From Ktedonobacter sp. 13_1_20CM_4_53_11 (GTDB lineage Bacteria > Chloroflexota > Ktedonobacteria > Ktedonobacterales > Ktedonobacteraceae): 8,561 nucleotides of DNA. The notes below the pieces were generated by a model that worked only from the letters and a program-made list of their open reading frames with translations, had not been told where the DNA came from and searched no databases. Position numbers and translations under genes: made by a program. Each line of letters starts with the position of its first letter. Position 1 is the stretch's first letter. The stretch is from positions 1 through 8,561 of the forward strand of contig MNIY01000105.1 in assembly GCA_001919995.1 (NCBI GenBank). Reading direction: 5' to 3'. This document shows positions 1 through 4,852 of this stretch, piece after piece.

Positions 1-1111
1 CATCTAAGGTATGGGCTTTCCCATCCAGAATGAACTCACTCATAATCATTCCTGTGGCCGGGCTTTGCATCACACCGTGACCGCTAAAGCCTGTTGCGAC
101 GAGCAGGTTCTCCACTCCAGGGATAGGCCCCAGGATCGCATTGTGGTCAGGCGATGTTTCGTACAATCCTGCCCACCCATGATGAATCTTTGCCTGCTCT
201 AAAACAGGAATCCGCTTGGCAGCATCTTCCATCACTCTCTCCAGCCATTCCCATCTCATCGTCGTATGGAAGCCGTATGGCTCGTCCTGGTCACTCGTCC
301 CAAGCATGAAGCCTGCTCCTTCCGGTCGAAAGTGGAAGGTGTTCGGCATTTCAATCGTCATGGGGGCATCCTGTGGGATCGCATCAAAAGGATCTGTGAC
401 AAAACACATCCGGCGCAAGGGTTGGACGGGTATCTCGACGCCTGCCAGACGACCAAGCTCACCGCTCCATGGGCCAGCACAGATGATGACGCTCCCTGGC
501 GAGAAGCTCCCTTGATTGGTCTCAACCGTCATAATCCGCGCCGCCTTTCGCGTGATCGCAGAGACTTCGGCTCCTTCAACGAAGGACGCACCAAGACGCT
601 GTGCCTGTGTCGCGAACGCTTGCATCACGTTATGAGGCCTGCCATAGCCATCCGTCGGACAGTAGGTGGCTCCCACTAGATCATGCACCGAGAGCCACGG
701 CCAGCGGCTTCCTACTTGTTCTGGTGTCAGCACCTCAACCGGCAGTCCCAGGCGCTGCTGGAGAGCGGCACTGCGTTCAAAGGTCGTGAAGGCTTCTGGC
801 GTCGAGAGCAGAAAAAGATAGCCAATCTGATGAAAATCGACCCCTTCTGCATCAGGAGGAAGTTCTAATCGTTCATGAAAATGCTCAAAGAAATTGATCG
901 AATACATTGCCAGCCGTACGTTGGTCTCATAGGAAAACTGCTGCCGAAACCCGCCAGCCGCTTTGGCGGTCGAGCCACTACCAATTGTATTGCGCTCGAC
1001 GACGACCACATTGCGACAACCGCGCTTGGTCAAGTGATAGGCAATGCTACAGCCAATGACTCCACCTCCAATAATTAACACATCAGGAAATCGGGAATTC
1101 TGTGTACTCAT
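1..1111 (-). CDS. FAD-dependent oxidoreductase, DAO (D-amino acid/sarcosine oxidase-like) family, C-terminus cut by window edge
   Basis: 370 codons are visible, running off the left edge. The N-terminus has the FAD-binding Rossmann motif GGGVIG (residues 15-20) with the ribose-binding Glu at 39 (VVVVER), followed by the DAO-family motif GSGSTAKAAGGFRQQF (44-59). Near the visible end is the second flavin motif, GWAGLYETSPDHNAILGPIP (312-331), then ATGFSGHGVMQSPATG (339-354). These mark the family of sarcosine oxidase beta subunit, D-amino acid dehydrogenase and related soluble amine oxidases, which oxidise a C-N bond of an amino acid. Proteins of this kind usually have about 380-400 residues, so only a short tail is missing. 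The start ATG is the only reasonable one in frame. A strong AGGAGG lies too far upstream (about 26 nt) and better serves a 5-codon leader ORF. The gene is divergent from an Lrp/AsnC regulator, which fits amino-acid catabolism. The exact substrate cannot be read from the sequence. Confidence 0.93.
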   Translation of the reverse strand, partial: MSTQNSRFPDVLIIGGGVIGCSIAYHLTKRGCRNVVVVERNTIGSGSTAKAAGGFRQQFSYETNVRLAMYSINFFEHFHERLELPPDAEGVDFHQIGYLFLLSTPEAFTTFERSAALQQRLGLPVEVLTPEQVGSRWPWLSVHDLVGATYCPTDGYGRPHNVMQAFATQAQRLGASFVEGAEVSAITRKAARIMTVETNQGSFSPGSVIICAGPWSGELGRLAGVEIPVQPLRRMCFVTDPFDAIPQDAPMTIEMPNTFHFRPEGAGFMLGTSDQDEPYGFHTTMRWEWLERVMEDAAKRIPVLEQAKIHHGWAGLYETSPDHNAILGPIPGVENLLVATGFSGHGVMQSPATGMIMSEFILDGKAHTLD

Positions 1112-1125
1112 AGCTGTGTCGGCAT
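1108..1125 (-). other. Possible 5-codon leader ORF overlapping the oxidoreductase start
   Basis: The minus strand carries ATG CCG ACA CAG CTA TGA. Its stop overlaps the oxidoreductase start as ATGA. The only strong Shine-Dalgarno sequence (AGGAGGAAG, plus-strand 1135-1143) is at a usable distance from this mini-ORF (9 nt from the end of the SD stretch) but 23 nt from the main ATG. This could be a translationally coupled leader, or simply a poorly spaced ribosome binding site. Confidence 0.3.
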
Positions 1126-1202
1126 CACTTCTTGCTTCCTCCTCTTACCAGGGAACGAAGAGAAGCCAATGCTCATTTCCTTTCTGATTGGTAAGCTTGA
1201 TA

Positions 1203-1219
1203 ATCCTTCCTGGAAGGAT
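1203..1219. promoter_or_regulatory. 17-bp palindrome between oxidoreductase and Lrp gene; likely Lrp operator
   Basis: ATCCTTCC-T-GGAAGGAT is a perfect inverted repeat around one central T. It lies in the 189-bp divergent intergenic region. A -10-like TAAAAT follows at 1235-1240 for the rightward Lrp gene. A weak leftward TTGTGC/GATTAT pair (spacer 18) flanks it for the oxidoreductase. The placement would let one bound regulator act on both genes. Lrp/AsnC proteins typically bind imperfect palindromes of about this length; binding here is inferred. Confidence 0.6.
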
Positions 1220-1300
1220 AGAGGCACAAGAGCGTAAAATGAAGAAAAAAGCATCGGTGTTTTGGGATCTGAACCAAAAAAAGAAAGGGAAACAGGGACA

Positions 1301-1759
1301 ATGACCGAAAATACTGAGAAACTGCTGGATGATGTTGGCTGGCAACTGCTTTATCTCCTTCAGGAAAACGCTCGTCTCTCCTTCAAAGAACTGGGACAAC
1401 GTGTCGGACTCGCTCCTTCTTCCGTCGCCGAACGGATTCACAGAATGGAAGAGGCAGAGATCCTTCTTGGCTATCACGCCCAAATCAATCTGGAGAAAGT
1501 GGGCTTGTCCATTCTGGCATTTATTCGTATGAGTACTCCCGGACAAAATAGTGCTCGCATCGCCCAGATCCTGGCTGCCTTGCCTGAGATCCTGGAATGT
1601 TATCGTCTCACTGGGAGTGAGGCATTCATAATGAAAGCCTGTGTCTCCTCAGTGAAACAGCTTGAGATCCTGATTGATCAGCTTTCGCAGTATGGTCAGC
1701 CAACCACCTCGCTGGTCTTATCGGTCCCTTTGACAAGACGCATTGTTGAGAAGAGATAA
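1301..1759 (+). CDS. Lrp/AsnC family transcriptional regulator
   Basis: A 152-residue protein, the usual size for this family. The N-terminal winged HTH covers about residues 8-60. The recognition part is LSFKELGQRVGLAPSSVAER (27-46), followed by the typical linker GYHAQINLEKVG (57-68). A C-terminal RAM/AsnC ligand-binding domain (about 70-145) includes PEILECYRLTGSEAFIMK (95-112) and ends in the strand TTSLVLS. Lrp/AsnC proteins form dimers and octamers that sense amino acids and often control a divergently transcribed amino-acid catabolic gene, here the DAO-type oxidoreductase. The start at 1301 gives the family's normal N-terminus. An in-frame ATG at 1262 would add 13 charged residues without family character. 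The ribosome binding site is weak (AAAGGGA, 10 nt upstream). Self-regulation through the 17-bp palindrome is plausible. Confidence 0.93.
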   Translation: MTENTEKLLDDVGWQLLYLLQENARLSFKELGQRVGLAPSSVAERIHRMEEAEILLGYHAQINLEKVGLSILAFIRMSTPGQNSARIAQILAALPEILECYRLTGSEAFIMKACVSSVKQLEILIDQLSQYGQPTTSLVLSVPLTRRIVEKR

Positions 1760-1806
1760 AAGCCACTCTGTCCGGAACCGTCGGGAAGTCAAGTCCAGGT
1801 TTGGTG

Positions 1807-1834
1807 CGTGGTGTCAGTTGTTGCTGATACCACG
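1807..1834 (+). terminator. Hairpin behind the Lrp gene (terminator-like, no T tract)
   Basis: CGTGGTGTCAG and CTGATACCACG form an 11-bp stem with one G-U wobble and a 6-base loop (TTGTTG), starting 47 bp after the Lrp stop. There is no T run behind it, so it is not a canonical intrinsic terminator. It may stabilise the 3' end of the mRNA or help stop transcription between convergent genes. Confidence 0.4.
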
Positions 1835-2009
1835 GGATATCGTCCGTTGACGCGGCAATCACCAACAGAGCTGAGCTTGAGCTGAACCGTGTGGCTGACT
1901 TGTGATGTCTTTTCTTTCTCACTGTCTCATTCGGTTGCAATGTGCTTCTCTGCATCTCGTTGCGCAACCTCAGGGAACAGCAGCCCAAAAGGAGTGCAGT
2001 GATAATCCA

Positions 2010-2046
2010 CCTGATGCTTGGCATCGGCTCGCACGCAAGCATCAGG
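2010..2046. repeat. 11-bp perfect inverted repeat (hairpin) in the convergent gap
   Basis: CCTGATGCTTG and CAAGCATCAGG are exact reverse complements separated by 15 bases. The structure lies about 80 bp behind the DapB-like gene and 250 bp behind the Lrp gene. No T tract follows on either strand. It could be a bidirectional 3'-end structure or the remnant of a mobile element end. Confidence 0.5.
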
Positions 2047-2124
2047 CTCAAGAGCAACAGAAGCACCGCTTCTGGCCTACCGTCTCATGCCTGTTGAGCA
2101 GCCTGATTTTTTGCCCTCATGTGC

Positions 2125-2928
2125 TCAATGAAACAGGAGCCGATCTAATCCGCGTACCAGTCCACTCACCTCCATCACTTTGCGGGCTGCAAGCAAGGTG
2201 CCACTCACATAGGGCTCGGCACCAGAGCCGGCATAGTGGCGAATAATCAGACGCTCATTGGGTAAGCCAAAAATCGTTTCAAAGGCAATCACATAGCTTG
2301 GCAGGCGGATAGAATGCACTTGTGTTCCGTCAATAGTGGCTCCTCGTGCCTCTTTTGGACTATGGGTCTGCTCAAGAGCAACTTCCAGGTGGTTCTGGGA
2401 GACCGTTGCCAGTTCTTCAGCCAGTTCGCGGGTGGTCCCGCTGGGAGCATCCATTTTGGCCGCACTCGCATAATCAATGATTTCCCAGGAAGGCAGATAG
2501 CGAGCCGCAATCAAAGCAAAATGTTTGGCCAGCGCTGCCGTGATGGAGAAGTTGCCTGCGGCAATGACGCCGAGCTGGCGTTCTTGTGCTCGTTGTTCAA
2601 TCTCCACGTAATCGCTTGCCGTCAGCCCGGATGTTCCCACGACCACGCGGACGCCCTTGTCCAGTGCTGCTAGAATATGGCCTTTCACCACCTCAGGCCC
2701 GGTGAAGTCAATGAGAACATCAGTTGGCACTGCCAGTGCCTCTTCCAGAGAGGCTACAATGCTCACATGAGCTTTCTCCTGGCCCAGTACCTCTCCGATA
2801 TCCCTACCAGCTTGCCGACGCGCAATGGCACCGGTCAGTTGGAATTCGCTTGATGTAATCATGGCCCGTGTCACTGCGCTCCCGGTCCAGCCTGTCGCCC
2901 CTGCGACACACACACGTATCGTCATCAT
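2125..2928 (-). CDS. DapB-like reductase (4-hydroxy-tetrahydrodipicolinate reductase family) with a changed active site
   Basis: A 267-residue protein, the normal DapB length. It has the nucleotide-binding motif GATGWTG (residues 10-16), IDFTGPEVV (73-81), VVGTSGLT (96-103), AAGNFSIT (123-130), KMDAPSGT (158-165) and a C-terminal HYAGSGAEPYVSGTLLAA (231-248). DapB uses NAD(P)H to reduce the cyclic product of DapA in lysine and diaminopimelate synthesis. Here the catalytic lysine (K158, E. coli K163) and SGT are kept, but the positions of E. coli His159 and His160 are Ala154 and Ser155 (IDYASAAK). It may therefore be a paralogue acting on another substrate rather than the lysine-pathway enzyme, so no gene symbol is given. 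The start is ATG at 2928 with AAAGGA 6 nt upstream; ATG at 2925 is equally possible. It lies 92 bp behind the tetR gene on the same strand, with no clear promoter between them, so it is probably co-transcribed. Confidence 0.85.
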   Translation of the reverse strand: MMTIRVCVAGATGWTGSAVTRAMITSSEFQLTGAIARRQAGRDIGEVLGQEKAHVSIVASLEEALAVPTDVLIDFTGPEVVKGHILAALDKGVRVVVGTSGLTASDYVEIEQRAQERQLGVIAAGNFSITAALAKHFALIAARYLPSWEIIDYASAAKMDAPSGTTRELAEELATVSQNHLEVALEQTHSPKEARGATIDGTQVHSIRLPSYVIAFETIFGLPNERLIIRHYAGSGAEPYVSGTLLAARKVMEVSGLVRGLDRLLFH

Positions 2929-3020
2929 TCACGATCCTTTCTCACCATTTGGTCAAAACGTGAAAGCAGTTGCTAGCCTCCCTTGACCCACCAGAATCTC
3001 GCGCAGAACCTCATCGGCGT

Positions 3021-3650
3021 TCAATGCTCTTCTGCATGCACGCGGAGCCCATCGACGAATAGACGGCGCATGCCAGCAGAGATCTGCTCAAGACTGAACT
3101 GGCGGCCTGTGCGTTGGAACAGAAACAGCGGCGGAGTGATGGCCGCATAGATGGCATCAGCGGTGAAGGCGATATTGAGATCCACTGCCTCCCCCTGTTC
3201 CACCGCTCTCGCCAGCAGGGAGCTGAGGTGCGCGTGGAGGGTGCCATAAAAAGGACCTTGATAGTACACGGAACTGCCTTGCGGCCGCTGGATAGCCGCG
3301 AGCAATGGGACGTGTGACTCGATCAGGTGAAGGAGTTCGTCAATCAGCCAGCCAAGCTGGTTCAGGGCTGGCTCTCCACTGTGTGCGAGAGCGGTATCGA
3401 TCCGCTCCCAAAATGCCGCGTTATCTTCCATCAGCAACGCCTCGCAGAGTTCCCCCTTATGGGCAAAGTGCCGGTACAGGGTGCCAGGACCGAGTCTTGC
3501 GACCTGGGCAATTTCATTCATACTCGTGGCCTCCACGCCCTGCTCGGCAAAGAGCTGTCGAGCCAGAGTGAGCAGACGCTGGCGGTTCTGGGCGGCGTCA
3601 CTGCGCTCGCGCCGCTGCACGGCCTTTGCCTCATGCAACATATCAGACAT
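3021..3650 (-). CDS. TetR/AcrR family transcriptional regulator
   Basis: 209 residues from the chosen start. The N-terminal TetR HTH covers about residues 22-68: RQRLLTLARQLFAEQGVEAT, then SMNEIAQVARLGPGTLYRHF and HKGEL, the family signature. The C-terminal ligand domain (about 75-205) is helical and was not matched to a specific ligand. ATG at 3650 is preferred because AGGAGGAAGGAG (plus-strand 3658-3669) sits 7 nt upstream. An in-frame ATG at 3686 (AGGGG upstream) would add 12 residues, and a TTG at 3704 is unlikely. The gene reads away from a hydrolase unit across a divergent promoter that carries two matched palindromes, so it probably represses both that unit and itself. The DapB-like gene follows on the same strand. 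TetR proteins usually lose DNA affinity on binding a small molecule. Confidence 0.94.
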   Translation of the reverse strand: MSDMLHEAKAVQRRERSDAAQNRQRLLTLARQLFAEQGVEATSMNEIAQVARLGPGTLYRHFAHKGELCEALLMEDNAAFWERIDTALAHSGEPALNQLGWLIDELLHLIESHVPLLAAIQRPQGSSVYYQGPFYGTLHAHLSSLLARAVEQGEAVDLNIAFTADAIYAAITPPLFLFQRTGRQFSLEQISAGMRRLFVDGLRVHAEEH

Positions 3651-3697
3651 ACCCGTTCTCCTTCCTCCTGATCCTTCATTTTTCATGGCTTTTCCCC

Positions 3698-3726
3698 TTG
3701 ACAAACGGAGAGTTCTCCGCTATGAT
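3698..3726 (+). promoter_or_regulatory. Sigma70-type promoter of the hydrolase unit
   Basis: TTGACA (3698-3703) and TATGAT (3721-3726) are separated by exactly 17 bp, a near-consensus housekeeping promoter. Operator O2 fills the spacer, and the predicted start (about 3733) lies at the edge of operator O1. Repressor binding should block it completely. The transcript would have a leader of about 250 nt before the broken esterase and then the CocE-type hydrolase. Confidence 0.85.
3705..3720. promoter_or_regulatory. TetR operator O2
   Basis: ACGGAGAGTTCTCCGC has perfect 6-bp arms CGGAGA/TCTCCG around a 2-bp centre (3706-3719). It matches the core of O1 at 13 of 16 positions and lies 30 bp from it centre to centre, about three helical turns, so both sites face the same side of the DNA. 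It occupies the spacer of the rightward promoter. Confidence 0.82.
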
Positions 3727-3730
3727 TTTC

Positions 3731-3754
3731 TTATGCGGAGATATCTCCGCATAA
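3731..3754. promoter_or_regulatory. TetR operator O1, 24-bp perfect palindrome
   Basis: TTATGCGGAGAT is followed directly by its reverse complement ATCTCCGCATAA. The site covers the predicted transcription start of the rightward promoter and touches the leftward -10, so one dimer could repress both directions. A perfect two-fold palindrome next to a tetR gene is the usual form of a TetR-family operator. Confidence 0.88.
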
Positions 3755-3762
3755 TTATACCA
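3754..3762 (-). promoter_or_regulatory. Extended -10 promoter of the tetR gene
   Basis: The minus strand reads TGGTATAAT, a perfect TATAAT with the upstream TGn extension. No good -35 is seen (TAGTCT at a 17-bp spacing is poor), as is common for extended -10 promoters. The start would fall inside O1, which implies autorepression of tetR and the downstream DapB-like gene. Confidence 0.7.
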
Positions 3763-3980
3763 GAAAAAGAACAGCAAGACTATGGAGAAAGAGCGTAACG
3801 ACTCGTCCGTGGAGTACCCTCCTGGCTGTTGAATGCCTGACTTTGGCGCTCTTGTTGGAGGCGAGGGATCAAACCATTGGGGCCAGGGCTTTGCCGCGCA
3901 TTGCTGGTGACCTGCGCAGCTCCTCCCTCTATGCGTGTGGAGGAGGACATCGGCTCCATCCTCAATCTAAGGAGTAGACG
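3763..3980 (+). other. Long leader between promoter and broken esterase, no recognised gene
   Basis: About 220 bp of transcribed leader. It contains only short frames, such as a 16-codon frame from ATG 3783, and a CTCCTCC/GGAGGAG inverted repeat (loop 12) at about 3920-3945. One frame ends in ATGA overlap with the esterase start at 3981. It may be the remains of a deleted gene, but no protein family could be recognised. Confidence 0.4.
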
Positions 3981-4752
3981 ATGACATCGAGACATCTTGT
4001 TGATCGCGAGCTTGTTGCCATGCTCGATAGCTTTCCCGGCCTGGAACTGACTGATGAAACTGTGAGACAGATGCGCACCTTGATGAAGGAAATGTGATCC
4101 CAGATGGGTGCGAATCTGTCCACATTCCCTGACATTTCCGTCAGTGAGCGCTTCGTCCCCGGTCCAGAAGGTGCGCCTGAGGTGCCGGTGCTGGTCTACC
4201 TGCCAATCGCCGCCCAAGCACCGCTCTCGGCCTTGCTCTGGATTCACGGCGGCGGCTCTGTGATGGGCGAAGCCTCGCAGGACGACCTCGCGGTCTCGCA
4301 GATCGTCTCAGCTGTTGGATGCGTCGCGGTCTCGGTGGACTACCGCCTGGCACCCGAAACCCCTCATCCAGGGCAGATCGAGGATGGTTATGCGGCGTTA
4401 CGCTGGTTGTCTACCCACGCTGGGGAATTGGGAGTCGATCCCGCCCGCATCGCCATTGGTGGCGCGAGCGCGGGAGGGGGACTCTCCGCTGGGTTGGCGC
4501 TGCTCACCCGCGACCGTGGCGAAATGCCGCATCTGTTTCTGGAGGAAGATCTGGAGTATGCCCGTCGGCGCGTCGCGGGCAGGTGTGCCCACCGAGTTGC
4601 ATGTCTCTCCTGGCGCGTTCCATGGCTTCAATCTGGTGGCAGCAGCCTCGGTCTTGCAATCCGCACTGCGCGATCAGGGAGATGCGCATCTCTCGCGCTT
4701 TTCACCAACCCGCAGAAGCGTCAAGCTCTGCGAAGGAACATCCAATGGATAG
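3981..4752 (+). pseudogene. Broken HSL-family (family IV) alpha/beta hydrolase/esterase
   Basis: The start is good: AAGGAG 6 nt before ATG, then MTSRHLVDREL, the usual N-terminus of this hydrolase group. Codon 39 (4095-4097) is TGA. The same frame then continues with the oxyanion motif HGGG (4245-4256), VDYRLAPE, and the nucleophile elbow GGASAGG with the catalytic Ser codon at 4467-4469. After RDRGEMP the sequence jumps at about 4530 to LFLEEDLEYARRR. In relatives roughly 80-100 residues lie between these parts, including the catalytic Asp just before LF. An extra G in the run at 4577-4579 then shifts the frame, and the end is read one frame over as AGVPTELHVSPGAFHGFNLV, with the catalytic His codon at 4621-4623, to TAG at 4750-4752. 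Three independent lesions, one removing the catalytic Asp, mean no active enzyme. Family members have about 310 residues. Reinitiation at ATG 4104 would give a defective 236-residue product. Confidence 0.9.
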
Positions 4753-4790
4753 ATGAAGAGCATACATTTCGTAAAAAGAGAGCAATTCAT

Positions 4791-4805
4791 ATTTTCTCAG
4801 AAAAT
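4791..4805. repeat. AT-rich 15-bp palindrome before the CocE-type gene
   Basis: ATTTTCT-C-AGAAAAT is a perfect inverted repeat around one base, in the AT-rich 100-bp gap between the esterase remnant and the hydrolase. It may be a minor regulatory site or a weak stem-loop. It does not resemble O1 or O2, and no clear promoter accompanies it. Confidence 0.35.
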
Positions 4806-4852
4806 TTCACGTAGAAGGTTGGATCTGCTTCTTTGAGAACAGGAGGACAACG

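Larger units (their letters stand above)
1760..2124. other. Convergent intergenic region without a recognised gene
   Basis: 365 bp between the end of the Lrp gene and the end of the DapB-like gene. The short open frames on both strands have no recognisable domain and no convincing ribosome binding site. The region holds two strong hairpins (1807-1834 and 2010-2046) and a 10-bp palindrome GTTGCGCAAC at 1959-1968. It may contain remains of a lost gene, but none could be identified. Confidence 0.6.

Noticed and set aside
1145..1546. 133-codon open frame on the minus strand opposite the Lrp gene
   Set aside because: It lies antisense to a clear Lrp/AsnC gene, has no recognisable domain and no good ribosome binding site.
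1999..2097. 32-codon GTG frame with AAAAGGAG upstream in the convergent gap
   Set aside because: Spacing to the ribosome binding site is only 4 nt, the product has no recognisable feature and it spans the 2010-2046 hairpin.
1902..2246. 114-codon plus-strand frame running from the gap into the DapB-like gene
   Set aside because: Its second part is antisense to the DapB-like gene and the rest has no recognisable protein character.
4095..4097. TGA read as selenocysteine or as programmed readthrough
   Set aside because: The position is not an active-site residue in this family, no selenocysteine element was evident, and two other lesions in the same gene point to decay.
3780..4247. 155-codon open frame on the minus strand over the leader and the esterase remnant
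   Set aside because: It is antisense to the recognisable esterase remnant and has no family features.
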